Shown here piece by piece: positions 25,902 through 34,479 of a stretch of 54,329 bases of DNA; position 1 is the first letter of the stretch; every line of letters begins with the position of its first letter. Location of the stretch: positions 1-54,329 of the forward strand of contig JACKGY010000015.1 in assembly GCA_020639295.1 (NCBI GenBank). Direction: 5' to 3'. Below the pieces are notes generated by a model, which saw only the letters and a list, made by a program, of their open reading frames with translations, was not told where the DNA came from and searched no databases. Source of the stretch: Planctomycetota bacterium (lineage in GTDB: Bacteria > Planctomycetota > GCA-002687715 > DRQF01). The translations under genes were made by a program, and so were the position numbers.

Positions 25902-27029
25902 ATGGTCATGGCAACTGACGACAGAGTTATTGGGCCCGAAACCGATGTCAGCCATCACCCCGAGGAATCGAACCGCGAGGGGTCCAAGGATGTCGACCCA
26001 GCTAATGGGCCCGAAACCGATGTCAGCCGTGACCTCGAGGAATTGATCCGCGAGGGGTTAAGGGATGACGCCCTGCTGAAGGCTCTTGATGGCGCTCTGG
26101 ACGCCGAAATCAAGAGAATCATGAATCCGGAAGGAGATGTAGACGAGGGCGTGATACTCCGGAAGCTTCGATACGAACTGCTGAAGAGAATCGTTGGCCT
26201 CGACCGAGGGGCGGAAGATCTCATCTACAAGGTCCTGTGGAAGAAAGGGGAGGACCTACACGCAAAGCTCTTCGTTGGGGTCGAGAAGCTTCTGGCGGAC
26301 ATGGACGGGAAGGGCGAAACGGACGACAACGTCCGTCGCTTCTCTCCCGACCGCATCCGGCGCTGGTTCTTCGACTACTTCATCAGGCGATACGACATCG
26401 TCCGGGCGCGCAAGGTCCTGTTGCTCGAGGATGGGTGCCCCAAGGAGGGGGGTAGGGGCCGACCGAACTCGGCGCGACTGGGGGCGTGGATTCCCGCGTT
26501 CGCCTTCGTCGTCGCCTGCGCGGCGGTCTCGGCGTCCCGCGGCGGACTCCTGCCGACGGCCTGGGCCGTTCTCGGCGCCTACTCGCTGATCGTCGTCGGT
26601 TCCTTCTGGTTCGGCACCGGTCATCGGTGGCCTGACTGGGCGATCGCGATGCACGCCCTGGTACCTCGTCTCGCCGGCACCTCGCTGGTGGGCGCGCTCT
26701 TCTTCTCTTCGGCCGGCGACCTGCACGCCCGGGTCACGAGCCTCTCGGACGGCCAGGCGCTGATCTTCGAGGCAGTCCTCGCCCTGGCGGCTCTCGGCTA
26801 CCTGCTGCTGGAGATGGAGCGACGCCTCGTACCCGCGCCGAGCTTCAAGGCCCTTCTGGATCGAGGTCTCGACATCCTGCTGCTCGCCGCGACGCACGCG
26901 CTCCTGATCACCAGCCTCATGTTCGGCTCGGACGGTTCGGGCCTCTACGCTCTGGTCGCCGCCGTGTTCGGCGTCGGTCTGGTCATGAACATCATCCTGG
27001 CCGAGGACTCGGTCACGACTCCACTCTGA
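25902..27029 (+). CDS. Six-helix membrane protein inside the Cmr operon
   Basis: A 375-residue protein I cannot assign to a family. The first 190 residues are soluble, charged and helical, starting with a 25-residue in-frame duplication (GPETDVS at residues 11 and 36; the DNA copies are at 25931 and 26006, 75 bp apart). The C-terminal half has six likely transmembrane helices: about 195-214, 220-241, 247-272, 285-303, 323-341 and 348-369. The soluble part is markedly richer in A and T than the membrane part or neighbouring genes, so the gene may be a chimera or a recent arrival. It is flanked by the CARF gene and cmr4 on the same strand, which suggests a membrane effector of the type III response (inference). 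ATG 25902 follows TAGGAG. Confidence 0.8.
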   Translation: MVMATDDRVIGPETDVSHHPEESNREGSKDVDPANGPETDVSRDLEELIREGLRDDALLKALDGALDAEIKRIMNPEGDVDEGVILRKLRYELLKRIVGLDRGAEDLIYKVLWKKGEDLHAKLFVGVEKLLADMDGKGETDDNVRRFSPDRIRRWFFDYFIRRYDIVRARKVLLLEDGCPKEGGRGRPNSARLGAWIPAFAFVVACAAVSASRGGLLPTAWAVLGAYSLIVVGSFWFGTGHRWPDWAIAMHALVPRLAGTSLVGALFFSSAGDLHARVTSLSDGQALIFEAVLALAALGYLLLEMERRLVPAPSFKALLDRGLDILLLAATHALLITSLMFGSDGSGLYALVAAVFGVGLVMNIILAEDSVTTPL

Positions 27030-27039
27030 GGGAAACGCC

Positions 27040-27930
27040 ATGTACGACTTCGCCGAGCTTCGACTTCAGTGCATCACGCCCCTGCACATCGGCTGCGGGC
27101 AGCAGGACGGCGTGGTCGATCTGCCCATCATCAGGGAACCGGTCACACGGTATCCCTGGGTCCCCGGTTCGAGTCTCCGCGGCGTGTTCCGGGATCGGCT
27201 GGAACGCGAGGATGCCAAGTTGGCGGAACGGATCTTCGGCCGGGCCGACGCCACCAGCGCCGGCTGTGTCAGCATGATCGAGGGGCGCATCCTTCTGCTG
27301 CCGGTGCGGAGCGAGAATCCCGGTCCCTTCCTGTGGGTCACCTGCCCCTTCATCCTGCGCCGTTGGCTCGCCGACCGTGCCTTCTTCCTGGGCGAGGCGG
27401 CGCCGGGCCTGAGTTCCCTCGATAGCCTGCCGGACGGCAAGGTCCTATGTCATCAGGAGGCCGGGCAGCCTGGGGGGAAGATCCACCTCGAGGAATTCCC
27501 CTTCGAGATCCTGCGGGCGGACGACGGCCTGGCTTCGCTGTTGACCCGGTTCCGCCCCGAGATCGACAAGGAGCGGGTCGTCGTCGTGGCGGACGAGGCC
27601 TTCGGCCACTTCTCCCTGTTTGCCACCCATCTCCAGCAGCGCGTCCAGCTCGATTCCGCCAAGACGGTCGTGAATCCCTTCCTGATGGAAGCCCTGCCGG
27701 CGGAATCGGTCTTCTACTCCTTCGTGGGCTGCGTGGAGGAGCGGAGAGCTGGCGATGGCGACCGACTTGCCAGAAAGCGCGTCTGGAGTGACCTTCAGCG
27801 TCACGTCCTCGGCGGGCAGGATGGCTGCTTCATCCAGCTCGGCGGCATGGAGGCCATCGGCTTCGGCCTCACCCGGGTCCGGTGCTCGCAGATCTCCACC
27901 GCCCTCGTGGGCGAGGCGGTCGAAGCATGA
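27040..27930 (+). CDS. cmr4: Cmr4 RAMP backbone subunit
   Basis: A 296-residue canonical Cmr4, the multicopy backbone subunit that coats the crRNA guide and cuts target RNA. Landmarks are LRLQCITPLHIGCGQQDG, the VVDLPIIRE loop with the catalytic-type Asp27, YPWVPGSSLRGVFRDRL (Gly-rich loop) and RILLLPVRSENPGPFLWVTC. Length and order match ordinary Cmr4. It begins 10 bp after the membrane-protein gene, with GAGGGA as ribosome site. Its stop overlaps the start of the fused cmr gene (ATGATG), so translation is coupled. Confidence 0.93.
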   Translation: MYDFAELRLQCITPLHIGCGQQDGVVDLPIIREPVTRYPWVPGSSLRGVFRDRLEREDAKLAERIFGRADATSAGCVSMIEGRILLLPVRSENPGPFLWVTCPFILRRWLADRAFFLGEAAPGLSSLDSLPDGKVLCHQEAGQPGGKIHLEEFPFEILRADDGLASLLTRFRPEIDKERVVVVADEAFGHFSLFATHLQQRVQLDSAKTVVNPFLMEALPAESVFYSFVGCVEERRAGDGDRLARKRVWSDLQRHVLGGQDGCFIQLGGMEAIGFGLTRVRCSQISTALVGEAVEA

Positions 27931-30167
27931 TGCCCGCGAGCCTCCAGCGTCGCCGTGCGGCCCAGGCGCGCCAGCTCTGCCAGAACTGGAAGGGATTCGC
28001 GAGCCTACCGGCGCTCCTGCGGGTGAACGGTCTGATCGCCGCGAGCTGTCTCGTGGCCGACGAAGTCTGGAAGTCAATCTGCAGGCACCTGGACGACGTC
28101 TTGCCCCGGCCCGACGAAGCCAGTTGGCCTCCCGACCCTGTCAACGTGGCTGAGATCCTGAACGCCGATCCCGTTCTCGCCCGCAAGGCCACGGCCGAGG
28201 TCGCGGCCTTTTGTGACTGGCTGAAGCGGTTCGATGGTCGGGAACAGAGCAAGGATGGCCAGGAGAAGGGGAAGGGACTGGGCGGGAGGCCGGCAAGCGC
28301 CAAGGCGCTCGCCTGCTGGTCTGGAAGGGGGCTGCCAGCGAATCCCTCGCTGGCCATGAGCCGCGCGGTCCGCTTCAAGAAGGACAAGGGGAACTGGAAG
28401 GCCGACCGCGACCCGGTCCTGAACTCCGTGCGCGCGAATCGGGCCCTAAGCCCGGCAGCCAGGGCCTGGTACGAGAGCTTCACGACGGCCGCCGAGGCGC
28501 TCCACGGTGACCGACTTCTCGCCCGCACCATCTCGACCCGTTGGCGCCTGGCGATCGGCCTCTCCAACTCGCCCGCCCTCGAGACCTGCCTGACCCTGCA
28601 CCCCCTCCACGGATTCCCCTACATCCCGGCCACGGCCTTGCGAGGGATGCTGCGCCGACAGTTCGAGCGCGAGAACTTTGTCGGGCGGACGGTCAAGCAA
28701 GACCCCAGCCAGCCACTGGGACCCGAGATCCCGGCGGATCTTGGAGCCCTGGTCGCGAACGCCGAGCGCTTCCGCTCCCTCTTCGGCGACTTCAATCTGC
28801 CCGCGAGCGACGAGGGGTCGCCGAGCAAACTCCTCGACGAGTGGAGGAAGCGGCTCGAGGAGGCGGGCACGATGCTCGACGCCGACTGGGCGCGCTTGCG
28901 CGAGCGCATCGACAAGGTCCTGGTCGCCGAACCGACTTCAGGAAGCCTGCTCGTCCTGGACGCCTTGCCCGAGGGGCTCGGTGCCGCCGAGAATCTCGAT
29001 TGGCTCGAACTCGACGTGATGACCCCGCACTACACCCGCTACTACCGTGGGCTGGCCAAGTTCGCGCTCGACTCGGAGTCGCCGGTGCCGATCCACTTCC
29101 CGGTAGTAAAGAGAGGGAAATCCTTCGAGTTCCGTCTGGCCACGCGCGGACCGCAGGACATGGCCGGGACCGACCGCGACGAGCTCATCGGCCTCCTCGA
29201 ACGCGGGCTTGCCGAGATCGGCGTGGGCGGCAAGACGACGGCCGGCTACGGGAGGCTTGGCAGCCGCGGAGCGGCGGAGCGCGAGGAGTTCGTCGAGTTC
29301 GAACGGGTCACGACGGCCAGGTGTGGCGGCTATGGTGCCGGCACCGATCAGTCGATTGCCCTTCGCCCCCCGTCGATCCGAGGAGCGCTTCGATTCTGGA
29401 CCCGGGCGCTCGCCGACGAGGACGGCCGAGAGATCGAGACCCGTCTCTGGGGTGGGACGGTGCGGGGGCAGAGGATTCAGATCCGTGCCGTCGAGAAAGG
29501 GCAGGATGGTCGCCTTCGGATTGCCTTCCTGGTCCCCGATGACATGGAGCCCGACGATCGGAAGCGTGCCTCGGCGGTCATCTGGACCTGGTTGCAGCTC
29601 GGGGGAATCGGGCGCCGTTCGCGCCGCGGGTCTGGCTCTCTGTTGTGGCATCCGGACGATGGGGACTTCTTGAATCGTAAGGGTGGAGGGGGTTGGCCGT
29701 TCTTGGAACCGGCCCACGACACGGGCCAGGTCAAGTTGTTCCTGAGGAATGGACTATCGAAGGTGCTCAAGACGTTTGGCGTGGGCCCACGTCCGATCGA
29801 ACCTACTGGAGAGCGATTCTGCCTCGTCAACCCAGCGCAGGTCTACGTCGGTGAAGAGATCGCCGATTGTCGCGACGCGAAGAGCGTCCTGAGCAAGGTC
29901 GCAGGCCTCTCCGATCCAAAGAGAAGTGGAAGGGACTACCTCGAGCTCGGTCGCGCGTCCGACGACAAGGCAAAGGGGCGCGGCGGAGGTCGGGATCGTC
30001 TCGCCTCGCCCATGGTCTGGCGCGTCATGCCCGCGCCGGGCGGGACGTTCCGCGTGATCATGACCTGGTCGCCGAACGAGACCGCCTCCTTCGAGGACCT
30101 TTCCACGAGCATCAAGGACTACTTGCAACGCAAGTTGCAGATCACCGCGGCGAGTCGACTCTGGTGA
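27927..30167 (+). CDS. cmr5-cmr6-cmr1: Fused Cmr5-Cmr6-Cmr1 protein
   Basis: A 746-residue single chain that appears to join three Cmr subunits. Residues about 1-115 are Cmr5-like (helical; WKGFASLPALLRVNGLIAA is the Cmr5 core motif). A linker (about 115-170) is Gly/Lys-rich. Residues about 170-455 are Cmr6: LTLHPLHGFPYIPATALRGM (Thr223 onward), DVMTPHYTRYYRGL, PIHFPVVKRGKSFEF and IGVGGKTTAGYG ending near 442. Residues about 460-746 are Cmr1-like: ALRPPSIRGALRFWTRAL around Ser483, with the following RLWGGTVRG. In known III-B systems these are three separate genes. No frameshift or stop lies between them. The start overlaps cmr4 and the stop overlaps the next GTG. Confidence 0.88.
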   Translation: MMPASLQRRRAAQARQLCQNWKGFASLPALLRVNGLIAASCLVADEVWKSICRHLDDVLPRPDEASWPPDPVNVAEILNADPVLARKATAEVAAFCDWLKRFDGREQSKDGQEKGKGLGGRPASAKALACWSGRGLPANPSLAMSRAVRFKKDKGNWKADRDPVLNSVRANRALSPAARAWYESFTTAAEALHGDRLLARTISTRWRLAIGLSNSPALETCLTLHPLHGFPYIPATALRGMLRRQFERENFVGRTVKQDPSQPLGPEIPADLGALVANAERFRSLFGDFNLPASDEGSPSKLLDEWRKRLEEAGTMLDADWARLRERIDKVLVAEPTSGSLLVLDALPEGLGAAENLDWLELDVMTPHYTRYYRGLAKFALDSESPVPIHFPVVKRGKSFEFRLATRGPQDMAGTDRDELIGLLERGLAEIGVGGKTTAGYGRLGSRGAAEREEFVEFERVTTARCGGYGAGTDQSIALRPPSIRGALRFWTRALADEDGREIETRLWGGTVRGQRIQIRAVEKGQDGRLRIAFLVPDDMEPDDRKRASAVIWTWLQLGGIGRRSRRGSGSLLWHPDDGDFLNRKGGGGWPFLEPAHDTGQVKLFLRNGLSKVLKTFGVGPRPIEPTGERFCLVNPAQVYVGEEIADCRDAKSVLSKVAGLSDPKRSGRDYLELGRASDDKAKGRGGGRDRLASPMVWRVMPAPGGTFRVIMTWSPNETASFEDLSTSIKDYLQRKLQITAASRLW

Positions 30168-32953
30168 CGATCGCGACCGAACACCCGACTGATCGCCTCC
30201 AGCCTCCGCTCCGGATCGGCGAGTTGATGGTCTACCGGCTACGCTTGGTCTTCCGGGCAACGAGCTCCTGGTCGCTGCCGCCGAATCCGGCGGCGGTCTT
30301 CCATGCCCTCTTCGCCACCGCCCGTGGTCTCACAAAAGGCGAGGACGGGGCTCCCGAGGGGCTCATCCCCGAGATCGTCGAGCGTGGCCTGGTCAAGGTC
30401 GAGTCGGGCGAGCGCTACGTTCTCGGTCTGACCTGGCTCGCCAGCGAGCCGGCCTCACTCCACCGCGAACTGCTCGCCCTGGTCGCCTCGCTCCGCAAGC
30501 TCGGCCAGATGACCAATCGGCGCGGCCACCCACTCGGGGGCAACTTCGAGCTGATCGACGTGCTCGATCTGGTCGGCCGGGGCCAGGTCACCAGGTCCAG
30601 TGCGCCCCGGCCGCTGAGCGTCGCGGGGCTCGAGGAGGCGCTGACCGAGCTCGAGTCGTTGCCGGACGTCCGCCTGGTCTTCGAGAGTCCCCTGCGTTTG
30701 CGCCGATGCCGGGCCGATCGGCGTCCTCGGGCCGGCTATTTCGACGCCGACTACTTCGACCCGAGGACCTTCCTGCAATCGGCGGCCCGTCGTCTCGAGG
30801 ACCTGGGCGAGGAACCGCCTGCCGGCGAGCCTCCCGACCTCGTCGTCCGCGAGCGCAGGATGGCCTGGCTCGACCTCTCCTACGGTCGCTGGCCGCGCCG
30901 CAAGCACACGGGCGGCGTGATGGGCGAGGTCGCCTTCGCCAGGCCGCCCCGGCCCTGGCTCCGTGTCCTGATGCTGGCGCAGCTGGTTCAGGTCGGCTGG
31001 ATGACGAGCTTCGGCTACGGTCGTTACCGGATCGAGCAGGTCACCTTCTCGCGCGTCGCCTGCCCGCCGCTCGATTCGGCGTTCGAACGCATGCTCGCCC
31101 GCGCGCGAAGCCGGATGGCCCAGGACGACGAGCGTCTCGAGCCCGGAGAGCTGAGCGCCGCCCTTGCCGCGATCGAGAACGACCGCTACCGACCGGACCC
31201 GAGGGCGGAAATCGAGGTCGAGCAGGGCGAGAAGAAGCGCCGGCTCAGCATTCCCTCGGTGCGGGACCGGGCGCTCCAGCGCTTGTTCCTCGCCGAGCTG
31301 GCGCCCTATCTCGACGCGCTGTTCGAGAACTCGTCCTTCGCCCATAGGCGAGGTCTCAACACCAGGGAAGCCGCCCGGGCCCTTCAGCGGGCCTACCGTG
31401 CCGGCTTCCGCTACGCCTGGAAGCTCGACTTCGCCGACTTCTTCGCCAGCATCGATCGCGAGCGACTCGGCACCTTGCTGCGGGTCTACCTCGGCGACGA
31501 GCGACTCGTGGCCCTGCTCCTCGACTGGGTCGATGGACGCGAGGCGGGCTCCGGCATTCCCATCGGCGCGCCGATCTCGCCGCTCCTGGCCAATCTCTTC
31601 CTCGACCGCTTCGACGAGGAGATCGAGGCCCGGGGTCGGCGGCTCGTGCGCTATGCCGACGACTTCGTCCTCCTCTTCCGCGACCAGGCCGAGGCCGAAG
31701 CCGTGCTCGACGAGGTGCGCGCGCTGGCCGAGTCGATCCGATGTCGGCTGAACGACGAGAAGACGGTCCGGGTCGACTTCGACCGCCCCTTCGAGTTCTT
31801 GGGCCTCCGCTTCACCCGGAGCCGGCACTGGTCCTGCGGGCCCGCGGGCGAGATCCGGGCGATCGACGATCTGGGCTGGAAGGTGCCGCCGGGGCGTCGA
31901 GCCGGAAAGGAGCAGGTGCTGCTGCCGGGAGAGTCCGAGGAGACCGAAGCCAGGGCCGACGACCTGGCCATCCTCGGCCCGGAGCCGAGCGCCATCGTGG
32001 TCGCATCGGGTGGCCGACTGCTATGCCGGCGCCGGGAGGGTGAGGAGGAGCGCGAGGTCGATCTCGATCGCATCGGCCGCCTCCTCGCCCTGGGCCCCGT
32101 CACCGTCGAGGGGCCGGCCCTCTCGCGCCTTCTGGCGGCCGGCGTCGAGCTAGCGGCGGTCTCCCGGAAGGGCGTGCTCCACTTCTCCTGGGCAGGTCGG
32201 GTGTCGTCGTCCGAGCGTCTCCTGCTCGCCCAGGTCGACGCCGCGCGCGACGATGCGCTCCGCCTCGAGGTCGCCCGGAGCCTGGTCGCGGCGAAGCTGC
32301 ACAACCACGGTGTCCTGGCCGATGCCTCGGCCCGTTCCGAGAGCCGTCGCGGCCTCGGTGACGAGCTGCGCGCGCTGGCTCAGCGGGCCCAGGCCACGGA
32401 GGATCTCGCCGAGCTGCGCGGCGTCGAGGGCAGCGGCGCCCGGCTCTGGTACGGCGACTTCGCGACCCGACTCGGGCGCGGCCACCACTTTCCGGGGCGT
32501 CGGGCGCCGCGCGCGGCCGACCCCATCAACGTGCTGCTGAACCTGGCGCAGACCCTCCTCCACGACCAGATCGCGAGGGCGCTGGAAGTCAACGGGCTCC
32601 AACCGGCGCTCGGTCTCTTCCACGAGGGCCGGGCAGGCCACGCGGCCCTGGCTTCCGACCTGCAGGAGCCCTTCCGACACCTGGCCGACCGCATGGCGAT
32701 CGTGGCCAGCCGGCGGATCGGCCCGGACCGATTCGCCCCGGGCGAGCGCGACGACCCCTACGCGCTGGTCTTCGACGACGCCGCCCGCCGCGAGTTCGTT
32801 CGCGACTTCCTGGTCGGTCTCGGCAGATCCTGCCTCGCCCAGGGCGCCACGGAGGCCGTCAGCTTCCGGCACCAGATCGACCGTCAATGTCGCAGTCTCA
32901 GGGGGCGGATCCTCGACCCGGTCCGCGACTTCAAGGCCTTTCGTCACACATGA
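30164..32953 (+). CDS. cas6-RT-cas1: Cas6-reverse transcriptase-Cas1 fusion
   Basis: A 929-residue three-domain protein. Residues about 1-300 are Cas6-like (RAMP), with an RLVFRATSSW-type first strand and a Gly-rich C-terminal loop TSFGYGRYRIE; this part should process pre-crRNA. Residues about 320-590 are a group-II-like reverse transcriptase: motif A KLDFADFFASID (Asp422), motif B GIPIGAPISPLLANLFLD, motif C YADD at 497-500, then LNDEKT and FEFLGLRF. Residues about 600-929 are Cas1, with metal-ligand candidates Glu755, His820 (GLFHEG) and Asp832 (ASDLQEPFR). The enzyme is expected to capture spacers, possibly from RNA. The GTG at 30164 overlaps the previous stop, and cas2 overlaps its stop (ATGA). 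All catalytic residues look intact. Confidence 0.94.
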   Translation: MTIATEHPTDRLQPPLRIGELMVYRLRLVFRATSSWSLPPNPAAVFHALFATARGLTKGEDGAPEGLIPEIVERGLVKVESGERYVLGLTWLASEPASLHRELLALVASLRKLGQMTNRRGHPLGGNFELIDVLDLVGRGQVTRSSAPRPLSVAGLEEALTELESLPDVRLVFESPLRLRRCRADRRPRAGYFDADYFDPRTFLQSAARRLEDLGEEPPAGEPPDLVVRERRMAWLDLSYGRWPRRKHTGGVMGEVAFARPPRPWLRVLMLAQLVQVGWMTSFGYGRYRIEQVTFSRVACPPLDSAFERMLARARSRMAQDDERLEPGELSAALAAIENDRYRPDPRAEIEVEQGEKKRRLSIPSVRDRALQRLFLAELAPYLDALFENSSFAHRRGLNTREAARALQRAYRAGFRYAWKLDFADFFASIDRERLGTLLRVYLGDERLVALLLDWVDGREAGSGIPIGAPISPLLANLFLDRFDEEIEARGRRLVRYADDFVLLFRDQAEAEAVLDEVRALAESIRCRLNDEKTVRVDFDRPFEFLGLRFTRSRHWSCGPAGEIRAIDDLGWKVPPGRRAGKEQVLLPGESEETEARADDLAILGPEPSAIVVASGGRLLCRRREGEEEREVDLDRIGRLLALGPVTVEGPALSRLLAAGVELAAVSRKGVLHFSWAGRVSSSERLLLAQVDAARDDALRLEVARSLVAAKLHNHGVLADASARSESRRGLGDELRALAQRAQATEDLAELRGVEGSGARLWYGDFATRLGRGHHFPGRRAPRAADPINVLLNLAQTLLHDQIARALEVNGLQPALGLFHEGRAGHAALASDLQEPFRHLADRMAIVASRRIGPDRFAPGERDDPYALVFDDAARREFVRDFLVGLGRSCLAQGATEAVSFRHQIDRQCRSLRGRILDPVRDFKAFRHT

Positions 32954-33222
32954 GCCTCTACCTCATCGCCTACGACGTCCGTTCCGACCTTCGCCGTCGC
33001 CGCGTCGGCGCGGTCCTCGAGCGTTTCGGCAGTCGCCTGCAGTACTCGGTCTTCGAGGCCGCCCTCGAGCCGCCGGAGGTCGCCGATCTGCGGCGCGAAC
33101 TCGGTTTCGTCCTGGCGCCCGACGACGACCTCGAGATCATCCCGATCGATCGGTCGACCGGGCGCCGCCGCTACCGTTGGCAACGGGAGCCCGGCGACTG
33201 GACCGGGGTCGTCGTGCTCTGA
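32950..33222 (+). CDS. cas2: Cas2
   Basis: A 90-residue Cas2, the dimeric partner of Cas1 in spacer integration. It has the ferredoxin-like opening LYLIAYDVRSDLRRRRV (Asp9 is the usual metal position), the RLQYSVFEAAL strand, and IIPIDRSTGRR near the C-terminus. The ATG at 32950 overlaps the stop of the Cas6-RT-Cas1 gene. It is the last protein gene before the leader and array. Confidence 0.95.
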   Translation: MSLYLIAYDVRSDLRRRRVGAVLERFGSRLQYSVFEAALEPPEVADLRRELGFVLAPDDDLEIIPIDRSTGRRRYRWQREPGDWTGVVVL

Positions 33223-33596
33223 GCTGGAAATGACCCGAAAGTCGGACGAATCGGTTCTTTGACAAGTGAAGAGGAGTCGCCTGCGACCTGTCACCGAGGC
33301 GGCTCCGTACGCGGCGTCTCGGGTCCTGGTACCCGGACGCGTCGACGCCGGAGAGGCGTCTCGATCGAGCGGGCTGCGCCAAAGAGGGCGCCCCGCCATG
33401 GCCCGCTGGCCCCGATCGGCGTGCTGACGGGTGATCGTCGAGCATCGGCACCCGGCATAGCGTCGCTCCGAGCCGAAGAACGTCGCTCGCGGAGGAGATT
33501 CCAACCCCATGCCAGGACCGGTTCGCGCCCTGCTTCCCTTGCTTCCTGCCCCAGGCCGACTTATGATCGCCTCCTCCGAGCCCTCCGGGGCAAGCG
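33223..33596 (+). promoter_or_regulatory. CRISPR leader with candidate array promoter
   Basis: 374 bp between cas2 and the first repeat contain no credible gene. The best promoter is TTGCTT at 33539-33544, 17 bp, TATGAT at 33562-33567. It would start transcription some 20-25 nt before the first repeat, in the same direction as the array. A stretch CCCTCCGGGG at about 33580-33590 echoes the core of the repeat. The leader lies on the cas side, while the other end of the array is decayed, which fits leader-proximal spacer addition. Confidence 0.6.
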
Positions 33597-34479
33597 GTTA
33601 GTGACATGCCCTCCGGGCGTGTCTATTGCGACGGAGTGCGGGTGATCGGTCCGGCGACAAATCAGACGTTAGTGACATGCCCTCCGGGCGTGTCTATTGC
33701 GACTCTCCAACTTTAATCCCCCACAATACGAGAATTTGTTAGTGACATGCCCTCCGGGCGTGTCTATTGCGACTGAGCGAGAACAGGATCGTGACGAAAA
33801 GCGCGCGCAGTTAGTGACATGCCCTCCGGGCGTGTCTATTGCGACGTCCAAATCTTGCCGTCCTCCACAAAGACCTGCTGTTAGTGACATGCCCTCCGGG
33901 CGTGTCTATTGCGACTCACCGACGCCGGGGAAGTTGCTGCGTTCGAAGAAGTTAGTGACATGCCCTCCGGGCGTGTCTATTGCGACCGATCTCCAATGCA
34001 ACGCGTATCATGATCAGTACTGTTAGTGACATGCCCTCCGGGCGTGTCTATTGCGACACGATCATCACGAAGTTGCGAAGCGCGCGCATGCTTCGTTAGT
34101 GACATGCCCTCCGGGCGTGTCTATTGCGACCCACTCTCGTGGTCACGCAGGCATCACCACCATGAGTTAGTGACATGCCCTCCGGGCGTGTCTATTGCGA
34201 CACAAAGCCTTCCACTCTTATCGCGTCCAGTCATTCCGTTAGTGACATGCCCTCCGGGCGTGTCTATTGCGACCTGATCAGCTGCGCTGGGCCAACTCCT
34301 CGCTGCGTTAGTGACATGCCCTCCGGGCGTGTCTATTGCGACTTCTTCACCGCGCTCGGCACCTCAGGCGCCGGGGGTTAGTGACATGCCCTCCGGGCGT
34401 GTCTATTGCGACGGTCAGATCAATCTTGAACAGCGCAGTACGCGTTAGTGACATGCCCTCCGGGCGTGTCTATTGCGAC
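33597..34479 (+). CRISPR. CRISPR array, 13 intact 36-bp repeats and 12 spacers
   Basis: Thirteen identical 36-bp repeats begin at 33597, 33668, 33738, 33810, 33880, 33951, 34022, 34095, 34166, 34238, 34307, 34377 and 34444. The repeat starts GTTAGTGACATG, has a central hairpin GCCC-TCC-GGGC, and ends ATTGCGAC, the likely 8-nt 5' tag of the crRNA (compare AUUGAAAC-type tags of type III). The twelve spacers are 31-37 bp and all different. Several are clearly AT-richer than the chromosome, for example the one at 33704-33737. The array is read in the same direction as the cas genes. Targets cannot be identified without a search. Confidence 0.99.

Noticed and set aside
29867..30163. In-frame upstream extension of the Cas6-RT-Cas1 frame
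   Set aside because: It lies within the Cmr1 part of the fused cmr gene. The GTG at 30164 overlapping the previous stop is the natural start.
33259..33645. A 128-codon frame in the leader
   Set aside because: It is Arg-rich with no family features, and it ends inside the first spacer after crossing the first CRISPR repeat.
33697..34381. Short proteins with repeated VTCPPGVSIAT or SDMPSGRVYCD segments
   Set aside because: They are conceptual translations of the CRISPR repeats, not genes.
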